From contig JALJCO010003968.1 in the NCBI GenBank assembly GCA_023101725.1, positions 1,426,001 through 1,490,000 on the forward strand: a stretch of DNA of 64,000 nt. The letters are read 5' to 3'. The notes below the pieces were generated by a model, which made no database searches, was not told the origin of the DNA, and worked only from the letters and a program-made list of their open reading frames with translations. Shown in pieces: positions 48,861-60,453 of this stretch (positions are counted from its first letter, which is position 1; each line of letters starts with the position of its first letter). Position numbers and translations under genes: made by a program. The stretch comes from Atherinomorus stipes (lineage: Eukaryota > Chordata > Actinopteri > Atheriniformes > Atherinidae).

Positions 48861-49575
48861 AGCTTCAAGCTATCCTTTTTTTGCTGTCCCAGACAAAAGA
48901 TGACCAATGTGTCTGCTGCTATGGCATATGTCGACTGAAAATAATAAATGGAAGTAAAACCACACAGTTAAGGGGTAAAATTGCAAAAAGTGATGTTTGG
49001 AAATCTTAGAAAAAGAAGTTAAGTAGAGCCTTTTAAACTGTGGGCTTCCACACATGAAATCTTATACTGAATGTTTAAATGAGAACTTCATATGCCAAAA
49101 AAAAAATAAAAAATAAATATGACAGCCATGTGTTGTAGATTGGGTGTCTTGCAGTAATGGTTAGTCAAGCCTAAATCTCACAGATGTGTGTACCTACAGT
49201 AAAGGCACAGTGGGTCAGATCAATTTCCAGTGGCAGTAATAGCCAAGTTTAGTTAACTTTCAAAGAAGCTATATCTTTAAAAAAAACAAACTTTTTAGAG
49301 CGTTTAACCATGCTATAATGTTAGCTCCTATCAAAACTTCCTAAAAGTGTTATTTTGCAATATTGAAGAACATCTAAATATTCCTTCCGTATAAATCTCT
49401 CAAAACTGTAGCTCCTCCCAAACCTGTAAAATCCCTGGTCAAGATTTTTTACCTCCTATGTGAGGTCACATAGGATGTTAGCCACCTCCTCCAAGACCTG
49501 CCCACTCTCTCTGAGGAGGAAGCAAACATCACACTGGAAGTTGGTAGAAGAAGACTTTTTCTGAGACAGGCAGCC
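48861..49575. other. Non-coding, nothing recognised
   Basis: AT-rich spacer before the family F transposon. No gene or exon. Confidence 0.5.
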
Positions 49576-49579
49576 TTAA

Positions 49580-51098
49580 AGTGCTGGTGACAAGATTATC
49601 ATTTCATGTAATGCTACTATACAATATTACAGCAACACTAAATGAGTGGCTCAGTGGAATTGTAAGTCAAACAGACTTGTTTTCACAGAAATATCTTAAG
49701 TTTTCTGAGTTTGAAAGGAGCTCTGCAACAGCGACTAAGAAAAACACGCCGCCATATTGAGACGTCAGCGAAAGAACTCGGCCGGCTTTTTTTTTTTTTT
49801 TACTCGGTCGGCTAACAACAAGCAACATGGAAGCGGTGGACGGTAACGATGATGGTCCCTGCCTGGAATTGATTTGTTTGGCGGAATCATCAGACAGTTC
49901 AGAAGAGTTAGGTGATGTTGAGGAATATAGAGGCATCACACCTTATAGATTTGAGCCTTATCAAACGGACTTCATGCCGAGTGAGCAAGACTGAAAGCGG
50001 GAGTGCCGGAAAAGATGACATGGTCATTGCAGCAGCAGAGGGAAACACATGGCAGGGGAACACCGATTGGTATGTCTTTGTTATACATTACGATTAGCAT
50101 TTTTTGTTGTTAGTGATTTGTTTATATAGTAATTTGTGAATAAATGTAACTATTTAAAAAACTGATTTTTAACCTCTCCACACCCACCTGGACACCAGCG
50201 CCCATTTAGCTGTGTTTTCAATTAACAACAGCAAGCCACTATATGGACATATACATGGTTATAAAGCTTAGATAAATACATAAATAAATACATAAATAAA
50301 AAGAAGCAACTGCATCTCCCTACCTTTGAAGTGGATCCAGAAGCCATTTTATAAGTCCAATCTTCAATTGTTTACATTGTTCACAGTCCTTCTGTTCGTA
50401 AGTTCGTAAGGGTTCACCAATTTAAAGTAATCAAAAATATTTTTGATGAAAACGATTCCGTAGTGTGAAAATAGCCGACACACAGAGAAAAAAAATCATT
50501 TTTCACCGTCCAAAAAGTCCGCTCGTCACAGCTACATGGTTTGTTTAGTAACATCTTGCTACGACCCCTAACGTAGGTGTTGGGGTGTGCTTGTTTTCCT
50601 CACTCTCCTTCCTGCAAAACAAGTGTCCACATCCATTTTAGTCTAAATTCAACCCTCACACACTCCTTGTCTTAAAACAAGCGCTCTCAGTTTGGAATCC
50701 CATTCGACAGCACACAGCGCTGACAGCACAGCTAAAAGTCCCGTAGCTGGAAACTTGAATAAACTTACGCCATTCTTATGAGTGTTTGGACAAAAACCTG
50801 CAACACAACGCGACGGCATATCTGTAACCTTTAGCCAGTAAAGCTAAAACAAAAGGAGAAACTGTTAGCAAAACCGCTAGCTCTCCAGTCAACAAGCCGG
50901 GTGGGCAGTCTTTCGCTGATGTCACATCCGGTTTTGTACTCCTGTGGTGAACAGCGCCACAGTCTGGTCAGAAAAGCAGCAATGTTTTCTAATAACTCAT
51001 TTATGCAGCTGCGGTTGTTTATGTTACATAGATCATCATGAAGGACGTTTTGGTCTATAAAACATGGCAAAAAATGTTAAAATCGTGTCACCAGCACT
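49580..51098. mobile_element. TTAA-type DNA transposon, family F, deletion derivative
   Basis: TTAA flanks (49576-49579 and 51099-51102) and a perfect terminal inverted repeat AGTGCTGGTGACA / TGTCACCAGCACT. Subterminal inverted similarity is also visible: CAGCGAAAGAACTCGGCCGG (49767-49786) against CCGGGTGGGCAGTCTTTCGCTG (about 50899-50920). At about 1.5 kb it is the longest TTAA element here. It keeps the start of a protein gene at 49827 but no transposase core. Confidence 0.88.
49827..49994 (+). pseudogene. Truncated transposon-borne gene, P2X7-CTD-like family start
   Basis: The frame from the ATG at 49827 gives 55 residues and then a stop at 49992. It is acidic and serine-rich (ESSDSSEELGDVEEY, residues 20-34), followed by GITPYRFEPY (residues 36-45). 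An acidic start followed by a PYxFEP motif is familiar from fish proteins that carry a zinc-binding domain like the C-terminal domain of the P2X7 receptor. The sequence GNTDWY in the next frame (near 50065) resembles the GNTxWC motif of that domain, with the cysteine lost. I infer a broken passenger gene of the transposon. The function of such proteins is not known to me. Confidence 0.45.
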
Positions 51099-51102
51099 TT
51101 AA

Positions 51103-51882
51103 GACAAAATGCGTTTTGCTCCAGATGAAAAGCTTTTCTTATTTTTCTTTTCTAAAAAAAAAAAAAAAAAAGAAGAAAAAAAACATTTTTAGCACAGTGC
51201 AAAGTTGGTAAAAAAAAAAATGTGTTTGGTTGGGATCAGCATGGAAATTTATATGTCGTACGATTACTCAAAGTGGTTAGATTTAGTCTTTGGTATCACA
51301 AAAAAGCCCAGCATAAGGTATTTGCTTATGAACTTCATTCCTGACAGTGTCGTGAACCTCAGGCAGTACCAAAATGGCTTTCTTATTAATTCTCAAATTT
51401 GATGCAATTCTCTTAAAAACACCTCATGGACGGGTAACACCAGTAAGTAAAAGCATAACACTAGCTCAGTGCTAACCATTATGGCTAATTAGCCAATTGT
51501 GAGGTTTTATTACTTACTGCTCAGGTTTCTGTGATACTGCACATATTTAAAATTTTGTATCAGACTCTGGGTTGAGCATATGCAGCTCCATAACAGTGTG
51601 GTCCATCACACTCCGATGATTGGAGACCAATCATCCATTTCACAGCAGTGTTTACAAACATCTATGGTGCCTCGTGAGACCAAGTTGTGATGTCATGAAA
51701 TGAGTGTACCCATACATTGGAGGCCTCAATGGTTCAATGCACTTCAGGCCTTACTTCTGTGTTAAAAATCAGACACATAACAAATTAATATTTAACACCA
51801 AATTAGGTATCTTTAGTGGCACGAACAACATGTTTAGCATATATCTACTGTATAGTTGACTTAATTTAAACATGACATAGAT
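51103..51882. other. Non-coding, A-rich
   Basis: Poly-A-rich tracts at 51153-51184 and 51211-51220; otherwise unique sequence. No gene. Confidence 0.5.
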
Positions 51883-52081
51883 CAGGGATGGGCAATTCCG
51901 TGATGACCTGCATCCTGCAGGTATTAGGAATTTTCCTGTGGCAACATACCTGATAACTTGTGCAGAGCTTCACATCAAGGTTTGTACAATTACCCATTGA
52001 TTGGAGTCAGGGGTGTTGCAGTGCAGAAAGTCCTAATGCATGTAGAATGCTGTCCCTCAAGGACCAGAGTTGCCCACCCTG
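51883..52081. mobile_element. Non-autonomous hAT transposon, family H, decayed copy
   Basis: The ends CAGGGATGGGCAATTC and GAGTTGCCCACCCTG pair as inverted repeats, and the core phrases ATTACCCATTGATTGGAGTC and CTTGTGCAGAGCTT match the copy at 42243-42456. The 8 bp target duplication is no longer recognisable, so this copy appears older. Confidence 0.8.
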
Positions 52082-52096
52082 GATATAGGTCCTTTA

Positions 52097-52562
52097 AGGT
52101 GTCCAAATTTTTTATATTGGAGGGCTGAAAATGACTCGGTGGATGGTCGTGGGCCAAAACTATAAATTCATGTATCAGAAATAAAATTTGCTCAGCCCAA
52201 AGTGTAATTGTTCAAAATAAAACTACATAAAAAGTGATGTGGAAAATGATGAAATATGTTCTTTATTGTGTTTATTATTATTCTTTTCACATTACTTTGT
52301 ATGAGGTTTTATTTTGGACAGCATCTTCTCACTTATTCTCCGATCATGGGCTTCCAGATCTAAGCTGATAGACGAACCACAGCACCACCCTGGTGGTCAG
52401 GAAAGGAAGTGCAACAATTAATAAATACCAAAAAGCTTTTCATACTGCTTGGAAAAATCTTATTATTATTTTTATTTTTTTTAAGGACAATGGTCAGTGG
52501 GCCAAAAATAATCACTTGCGGGCCAACTTTGGCCCACGGTCCCAAAATTGGGCAGCCCTGCT
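52097..52562. mobile_element. Second hAT-type element (GGGCCAA family)
   Basis: The left end AGGTGTCCAAATTTTTTATA and GTGGGCCAAAACTA, and the right end GGCCCACGGTCCCAAAATTG with GGGCAGCCCTG, are the termini of a Charlie-like hAT family common in vertebrates. Short frames inside are not transposase. Confidence 0.65.
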
Positions 52563-52595
52563 GTAAGGGATAGGACAAATTCCAAACAGCTTTAA

Positions 52596-53460
52596 AGGAA
52601 TAGTTCACCCACAGAATGATTTACCTTTATTTTCCATTTACCCTCATGGTGAGCAAGACTCTGGAAGACTTTTTTAATATCTTAAATGCAGCCGGCGATC
52701 AGGAGGCTTCTCTTTTTCCCCCAACTTTCATATAATGGAGTTCGCCGCGGTCCGAGCTAAAAAGGTCCATAAAAGTCCACAAAAACTCGTCAATATTCCT
52801 CCATACTGGTTGTCCAATGTAATCCAAGTGTCCTGAGTGGGTAGCATCCAGAATTTACTCAAAACAATGTCATTTAGTATATTTTTAGAGCCTAAACAAT
52901 ACTACATCGCATCTCTAGCAAGCACGCTGATACATGTTCATGAAACTACGGAAACCATGAAACCGCGGAAACCAGACGAGATCACGCGTTCTCTTTTTCT
53001 TTCTTTGTTTGTTTTAAATCAAAGTCCAACCCCTCTTGGACCATCTTGTGTTTGTCCCGGTTTGTCTGCAGCTCTGGCGCTCTTAGCACAATGTAAAGAG
53101 CGAATTTCTTCTTCTATGCTTGCATTATCGGCAGAGTAGGGTCTGAACGCCGAGGCTTCCGTAGTTTCGTGAACGCGCACATGCGTGCTTCGTGAAAATA
53201 AGATGTACTACTGTTTAGGCCCAAAAAATATACTAAATTATGTCGTTTCGTGTAAATTCTGGATGCTACCCACTCAGGACACTTGGATTACATTGGACAA
53301 GCAGTATGGAGGAATATTGACAAGTTTTTGTGGACTTTTATGGACCTTTTTGGCCGGATCGCGCGGCTGCATTTGAGATATTAAAAAGTTCTCCAGAGTC
53401 TTGCTCACCATGAGGGGAAGTGGAAAAAAAGGTAAATCAATCTGTGGGTGAACAATTCCT
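52596..53460. mobile_element. TTAA-type near-palindromic element, family G
   Basis: TTAA flanks (52592-52595 and 53461-53464). Terminal repeats AGGAATAGTTCACCCACAGA and GTGGGTGAACAATTCCT begin inverted arms that continue, with small gaps, for about 270 bp each: ATTACATTGGACAA near 53290 mirrors TTGTCCAATGTAAT near 52811. Even the centre shows mirrored pieces (GAAACTACGGAA near 52943 against TTCCGTAGTTTC near 53158). Almost the whole 865 bp can fold on itself. The long foldback design resembles cruciform-forming MITEs. No protein is encoded. Confidence 0.88.
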
Positions 53461-53464
53461 TTAA

Positions 53465-54378
53465 TTAATCAATAGAGTATACTTTTATTAGAAGAGATCA
53501 AAACAAAAAAAGATCATTAGAAATTTTGTCAGGACAGCATCAGAGATTTAGCTGTTGTCTGGTTTCAGGAAAGGTTTACATGGCTCCACTGCTCATGTTA
53601 ATTTTATCACTCAATTCTTTGGATGATTTTTTTTTCTGTACTGAAGTCTGCATGATGTCATCACTTTCTCAAATAAATAGCACCCACATTCTCCACTGTC
53701 CACGCAATTTGAAAGAGAACAGTACTCGTTGGACCATGTATCTTTTTGTACAGTGCTCCAAGGTCCACTTCCAGTCCCCGCAGGCCAATGGGAGGAGCTT
53801 CAGATCATGGTCCAGGGCTTTAATTGCCCTTGAGCATCAAGCTGCCTGTGTTCAAAGCTAACTTTATAATTATATGTATATAGTTTTTCCTTTTATTTCA
53901 ATAAAACCAATGTGTCGTAATTGACTGAGCTTTCAAGATTACGTGAATTCCCTGCAAAAATCAAATACAACACATCCTTGCGCCATGAGCTTCTTTGAAA
54001 TGTAAAGAAATATGAAAAATGTAAGACCCATGCAAAATCAATATTTCACTTTTTCCAGTGAAGCACATTTTCCTCTGAGCCGTTTTCTCTGTTTCACTGT
54101 CTCAATTACTCCCCCTCGTCATCTCATTTTCTCTTCTGTCTCGTATTCTCATTAACACTGCTGCCCTGTTGGCACTTCGTCTCCCCCGTTTCCCCTTTTG
54201 TGAAGCAGCAGAGCCACTTCTCTTTCCCTTTGCGCGGTTCACCCCCCCTTCACCACTTCTAATAAACAATGTGTCAGATGTATGAAAGTAACGGGAGGGC
54301 AGGAGACATCCAATTAAAAACACAATACATTATTATTTCACAGCTCTCCTTCTTGGCCGTCTCTGGAAGCCCTTTAGA
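53465..54378. other. Non-coding, upstream of candidate promoter
   Basis: No gene. Unique sequence becoming pyrimidine-rich from about 54,060. Confidence 0.45.
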
Positions 54379-54387
54379 TTATATAAC
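54379..54387 (+). promoter_or_regulatory. Possible TATA box for insyn2a
   Basis: TTATATAAC lies about 30 bp before the GC-richer block regarded as a first exon. It could place transcription start near 54410. It is the only TATA-like motif adjacent to that block, but vertebrate neuronal genes often lack TATA, so this is tentative. Confidence 0.25.
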
Positions 54388-54409
54388 AGCTCAGTGTCGA
54401 GGGAGCCAG

Positions 54410-55057
54410 ACTGTGGAGGACAAGTTGAGGAGGTCTTTGCCGATGATGCAGCTCACCAACTCTGGACTTTCCCCAGCAGCTTGCTGTACTACCCCTCTCT
54501 CCTCCTCCTTCTCCTCCTCCTCTTCTCCCCTCTCCCCTTCCACCCACCCATCCACCCACTAGCCCACCCTCTCCCTGCCTTTCCTACACACCCATACACA
54601 CATACACTCAATCACGAATGCACGGGGATTGCAGCAACAGCAGCACCGCGAGATGGAGATCTCCGCTGCATGTGTGAGTGCCTGTGCCCGGTGAGTGCAG
54701 GGACAGGAGCGAATGAGTGTCAGCGATGCTTGAATGAGATGCATGGAGGAAAAGAAGGAAAGACAGTGGAGTAAAAGGCAGAAGAGGGATGTCAGTGAGG
54801 ACCCCAAGAGGGTTTGAGACGGTGTCTGTCTGCTTTCTTTCTTCTCCTATCCCGATAACCTGAATCTTTGCCGGATGTGCCACAACTACTCCAGCTGTCA
54901 CTGCGCCGGCTGCCTCTCTCTCAGTGCTCCCGCAGCTTGCGAGAGCTGCTCCAGTGGCTGGATGGTACCCTGGCACCCACTAAATACATGGATGAACACT
55001 GGCTCTACAGGGGATCTGTGCTTTATTGTCCTTTGCACCTCTGATCTGTTTCTCAAG
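54410..55057 (+). other. Candidate non-coding first exon of insyn2a
   Basis: A GC-richer block than anything else in the last 10 kb. It contains a CT-rich tract (54485-54545), CAG-type repeats (54630-54647) and two strong donors: CCG|GTGAGT after 54690 and AAG|GTAAGA after 55057. From the ATG at 54875 a frame runs exactly 61 codons to the second donor and is cysteine-rich at its start (MCHNYSSCHCAGC). Splicing from 55057 to the insyn2a acceptor at 62904 closes this frame within four codons, so it would be an upstream ORF and not a coding exon. Start and end are inferred. Confidence 0.35.
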
Positions 55058-55938
55058 GTAAGACTTATACTTCCTCTCATGAATTTTTGGAGTTGCACAC
55101 ATATTCACAGGTATTGCAGTAAAAGTGGGGGATGCATTTGCACTGCTTTCTAAAATGAAAACTGAAGGAAAGTACATATCAAAAGCATGAATTGTGATAC
55201 AGCAGATCAGTACTGACGTCCTTATGTTGAATGTATGTGTGTGAACCCTGCATGCATTAGATGGGAATAAATTAAGCAGGGATCATTCCTGTATCCAGCC
55301 ATTTGAAGATCTAATGAGTAACCAGGGAAGCAAGGAAAATTATTTTATTCACATTTAAAAAATACTTAACTGATTATTGATGTCATTTGACTTTGATTGC
55401 AGCCTTTGAAGAAATACAGTATTTACCTTGTGAAGCAGAGGCTGATTATCGATATTGCTGTAGTTGTGATTTGTCTGAGCTGGATAGTGAAGAATATTGA
55501 TGAATGTTCACTAATGGACTATTGTCTATTCGAACATAATAGACTGTCACAATGATGATCATCTATAGGAAAACCCATTTCGCATTTAGCTCTGTGAATT
55601 ATATGATATGCACAGCCTGTGCTCCCCAAGGCTGAATTTGATGAAAGGTAGATTCAGACTTATCATGACTAATGACATGTTTGATCGGGAGGGCTCTGGG
55701 GTACTGCATCACATACAGAGCTGCACTTGTATGTCTTCCTTCTCTGCATGATCCTTTCTTACTTAAAGTAGATCTTCTATTTAAGCATCCGTCTCACCTT
55801 TTAAATTCTTATCTATAGGTCAGACTGTACGAGTTGATCAGCTGAGAACACATGTACTACTAGCTCAACACCTTTGTAATCAATAAGCCTATCAGTGATG
55901 CAATGTTAACATAAGACTTAAGAAGATATATACTGTAC

Positions 55939-55976
<38 letters not shown>

Positions 55977-58900
55977 TATATAAAACAATAGGCCAACGCA
56001 AGCAAGGAAACCCAATCCAATGTCATGACACATTATAAGATACCTAGGTACCTGCAGTTTTCTATAGCAGTACAGTGCATCTCCTGTCACCCGACTGATG
56101 ACATTTCCACAAGTTCACATATGCAACATGGCGTGCGACAGCTGTCACAGTTAACTACAACAAAATAAGCCTTGTTAGGATGCTGACTGAGAAGGTGGAA
56201 GCTTTTGAGAGGCTGACCCTAAGCTAGAGATAGCTGGTTTAAATCCTTGCTTCACAAGCTTTTCACCGATCTAATCACTTCCCTACTTTCACCATCCTCT
56301 TGCTTTCCTACCAAGCTGCCAACCACGAATGGTTACAGTTACAAGTTAAAAGTATATGATTGGGTTTATTTATTTAAAAGTATATACTGAGGGCCAAGAA
56401 AATATAAATTGTTCCAGCTCTATGAAGTTTCATTGCTACTGATTGTTCACTGTCTGTGCTGCATAAAGTGGTGTTAATTGCTATCGAAGCTAAAGCTACA
56501 TTCACGGCTAGACCAGTGTAGTAGTACTATGTAACTACAACAGTAATGTAACTACATACATGCACATTTAAAAAAAAAAGAACTTTCTATTGCCAAGGAT
56601 ACATTTCACAGGTATTACTCTCATCCTACATACATAGATAGAAGTTCCTTAAACCCCACTACCCCTCTGAAACAGAAGGTGCTGCTCAGTGATAAATGTT
56701 TAAAGCCAATAAAGTCATAAAGCAAACTTTCAGAGGTGTAGCCTGCAGCCAGGATACAGATAGCTCTGTGCGACAGCTGGAATAAAGATGGTGTTCAGGT
56801 CTTTGTGATCGTGGAACTCTTAAAACTGGCTGGCATTGCTTTCAACACACAAGTCTATAGTGTGAGAGAGAAATATTGCTGCATTGTGAAGTGTATAGGG
56901 GTGAAACCTGTCCTCTACACATCCTCAGCAGTGTAGCAATGCAAAGAGCCATATACACAGCGTCATGGACAGGACAAAGGCATATAATGTGATGTGACAT
57001 CTTATCCTTTAAATTGTGCTTATGGAGGCAAAGTTGGTGCAATGTCACGCTCGGTAATTAATGCAAATAGTGAGTCAAAATTCCTCATGCAAAGTGAATA
57101 CATTGCACAGTAGAATGCATGGCGGGTGATAAGCATAACAGCTACTTCTATTACTGCATAATGAAGGGACTTTTTAAAACTGCAAAACACAAATGCTTTT
57201 GCACATGGTAAAATGAATAAACTGAAATACTGAAGTACATCCCATGCTCATGAAGTCAACAGTATGTGTTGATGTTTGAAGAGTGTCAGGCCATGACATT
57301 TATTTAACCATTAATTAGAGAGGCTAGACAGTTTTATCATATGTAAATTTGCTACAGATCTACTTCAGTAATTATTGTGATGATTCGGGCTGACAGGGAC
57401 ACAAGGCGATCCGAGCAAAGCCGTCTCTTTCGCTCTGTTTTGCGATGGGAATAAATCATGAGTCAGCAGTGTTGCAGCTCCACTGTTGCATGGAAAATGA
57501 AACCAAACCCCTATAAACAGTCATGTTTCTACAACACTGTGGTCATGATAATCAATCACATTGCAATAACTAAATATGTTTTTTGTTTGTTTGCTTGTTT
57601 TTTCACACATGCAGCATTTCAGTTTGAAGAACTGAAGGGCAATTGGAACAGACAACGTGGTCTGCCGGGGTACATGAGGAGATTTAAGAGGATTACTTTT
57701 GCAATTTTAGAGTCAATGCATTATTCATAATCCTTTGGATAGCTGAGGCCAAATCAGGGAAGGACCTCAGGTCATTAGCAGAGATAGCTTGCTGTGAGGA
57801 GGAGGGCTTGTAGGAGGAGAAAGACGACGCTGAGAAAAAGGAGGTTCTCTTTTAATGATCTGAATATGTACATATGTCACAGCAGTTCTCAGTCAGTCTG
57901 ATCTCACACCCTCTCCGAATCTGATTTCAAATTATAAGTCATTGAAGTTTTTTTTTTTTTTTATTCCCTTTTTATAAATCACCATTTAGATGCTTTACAT
58001 GACCACATAGGAAATGGCATGCGCTTTGAGGAGACTTCCTGCAGATGTGATTATCTTTTCAGGGGTGTGAGATTGGTATTTCTGAGTGTGAAATAGTATG
58101 ATCTCATGTGAATCCGCCTCGAACAAATTCTTTTTATCCATAGAACCGCATCAACAAACAACTTGATGAATTAGAGAGCGTACTAAGCTATGTTTCAGAA
58201 CAAATAGCAGCATCCCAATAAAATGCATCTGCTCAATATTCCAAAATAACAGTGTGTAAAATTCATGACGCAGCATAACATATTGTTCTTGTATAATGAG
58301 ATTGAGCTAGTCTTTTTTTGTGTGCTTTTTTGCCTTTCTTTACCATCTGGCTTTGAAAGCACTACCGTGAATGAAGTGACACAAGCTGCTATTGGCGTGC
58401 ACTGTTTTCCAACACGGACAGTTGTCTTTAAATATATTCCATTTTTTCTACGGCAACAGCTGAGGGTTGGGTTACCATGGAGAGACTGCAAGGTGAAGCA
58501 CATGGCAGGAGTCCTGAGAAATGCAACCTCCTGCTTTTTGTTATCAGCCCTGTCTCCTTTTGTGTGTGTATTTGTGCGAACCTACACTCTTTAAGATAGC
58601 GTTCTCTTTGAAAAGGTGACTACAAGACCCATACACACTAAGACTTACACACTTCAACTCTTTCTTTTACTCTCACACTCACTCAGGCCAAACAGGTTTC
58701 AGCGAGAAAACCATAGACAGATACACTACAAACTTAGATATGAAGGTATTATGTGAATACATTCACACACAGGAAACAGATAGTTTGAGCAACATTAGAA
58801 AGTGTGCATTTTCATTTCCTGCATCACCACATCTTAAAGTGTTATGTCAGAGTAACTCTGCACATACTGTACATGAAGATCAGCTAAACTTCCAAAATCA

Positions 58901-59942
58901 GGATCAATCTAATCCATCCATGCTGCTCTTTTTGCAAATTTCAAAGAGGCAGTGAAACTGACAGTAAGGAGGCATCTCTTCAGTGTAAATTTCCCTCCAG
59001 AACAATCATATTGATGGATTTACAACATCTCTGGATGATAAAACATAATTACTTTCAGATGAGCTGCAACGCCATGAATGCTTGTTTTTGTGCAGTAATA
59101 AATGATTCATTGGAGTTTATTTATCGTGTGGTGTCTTGTCATATGAAAATGATTAACCAGCTTTCTCTGACGTTTCCTTTCAACCGTATCACACATCATT
59201 TCATTTCCTTGTGCTGCTTGATATGTTTCAATGCTCTAGCTATGAAATGTGTTTCATCACAGATGAGAGAAAAAGTGATTTTATTTTTTTTTACCATTTG
59301 ATCATGTTCAGGTTAATTTGAAATCTACATGGTGAGTGACTGCAAAGAATTAGCTTTTTTCTTTCTTTTTAAGTCAGTTTCAGGTCATCGTTGTGATCAT
59401 ATCTGTAGAGGATGCGTCAATTTGAATATGAATTTTGTTATCTTATGGGAAATGATGAAAATTAAAGAAAGGCTTTAAGATAATGGTAGCTGGAAATGAT
59501 GAAAAAAACTGTAATTGGGTGACAGTGGACAGATGAGATTTTAGTCATGAATGAAGCACAGCAGTTGTGGCTTATTTTGGAGCTACATTTAAAAACACAG
59601 AAAGTTTTATCTTTACCAAAGCCCCTGCATTGATTTAAAGGACATACAACTTTCATGCTTTTTAATTCTTTTATTTTAGTTTCTTTTGTTTTACCGTTGT
59701 AAGCATTAAGAAAATTGAAATATTTATTTTCTGGCTTTTAATCACTTCAATTAACTTGCAATTTTTATGTCTTGTTTTTTTTTTTTTCTTTTAGTTTTAG
59801 GAGTAGTTTTTTCCCCCAGCATAAAAGGAATAGATTTACAACTTGGTCATAGAGCGTGCACAGTTCATATTTAGTGTCTAGTATTTGACCTCCACTCAGT
59901 ACAACTGAGATCAGGGAGTGATGATAATAAATCTCCCCCCAG
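55058..59942 (+). other. Inferred intron, no recognised gene
   Basis: If the donor at 55057 is used, this is the first intron. It holds an (AT)n microsatellite (55941-55984) and a T-run near 57948-57962. A block at 57615-57790 has mixed composition and could be a conserved non-coding element. A possible tRNA-like piece with GGTTTAAATCC lies near 56239. No other exon was recognised. Confidence 0.35.
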
Positions 59943-60090
59943 GGAGTTTCAGAGCCTACAGGTGGATAAAGATGGAGGAGCTCAACTCCAGTTATTATGC
60001 ACTGCAGAATCTAGTATGTGTGGACCACAGCTGCTGTGAGGCCATTACCTTTGCTGGGGACCTCAGACCACAAGGGGAATATATCATTTG
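59943..60090 (+). other. Candidate 148 bp exon upstream of insyn2a
   Basis: It is preceded by a pyrimidine tract and AG (TCTCCCCCCAG, ending 59942) and followed by a consensus donor (TTTG|GTAAGC). One frame is open across the whole exon and has an ATG at 59972: MEELNSSYYALQNLVCVDHS and on to the donor. Spliced to 62904 this frame continues as WNYGEQRG and ends at the stop 62956-62958, inside the insyn2a coding region in another frame. It could be a 5' untranslated exon with an overlapping upstream ORF or an exon of another gene. I do not recognise the peptide. Confidence 0.35.
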
Positions 60091-60290
60091 GTAAGCACCT
60101 TCAGCTGGGAGGGGTAGGCACCAAACAGCCTACGCTCATTTGTTACTAAAAGCCCTCAAACACTATAAACTAATCCTAAAACAAAAGTTCACTTGACTTA
60201 TATGTTTCATGATAAAGCCATGGGTGGATATAAGGTTAGCAATAGGTGCAGCAGAGCAAATCGCAGCAGTGAAAAGCAGAGATCGGAATT

Positions 60291-60453
60291 GTGGAGTCAA
60301 CAAGTCTTTTCCATGTCATGTATTTGTTCTGCCCAGCCACTGAACCAGGTAAGCCCAAACAGCCCAATTTAATTCACTGCCCTGATTGGACTCACCTGGT
60401 TCGGTAGCTGGGCAGAACAAATACATGACATGGAGAAGACTTGTTGACTCCAC
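60291..60453. mobile_element. Palindromic MITE
   Basis: Long inverted arms of about 60 bp: GTGGAGTCAACAAGTCTTTT and CATGTATTTGTTCTGCCCAG on the left, with their complements on the right (CTGGGCAGAACAAATACATG, GAAGACTTGTTGACTCCAC). The spacer is only about 40 bp, so the element is a near-perfect hairpin of 163 bp. It lies in the inferred last 5' intron of insyn2a. Confidence 0.8.

Noticed and set aside
54394..54774. 126-codon frame in the candidate first exon
   Set aside because: Driven by the CT-rich tract (leucine, serine and proline runs) and opposed by a 122-codon minus frame; composition artefact.
54875..55057. Cysteine-rich 61-codon frame as a real coding exon
   Set aside because: Joining to either downstream acceptor closes the frame within nine codons; kept only as a possible upstream ORF.
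56185..56290. tRNA-like segment with GGTTTAAATCC
   Set aside because: No convincing cloverleaf or A box at proper spacing; at best a decayed SINE, too weak to list.
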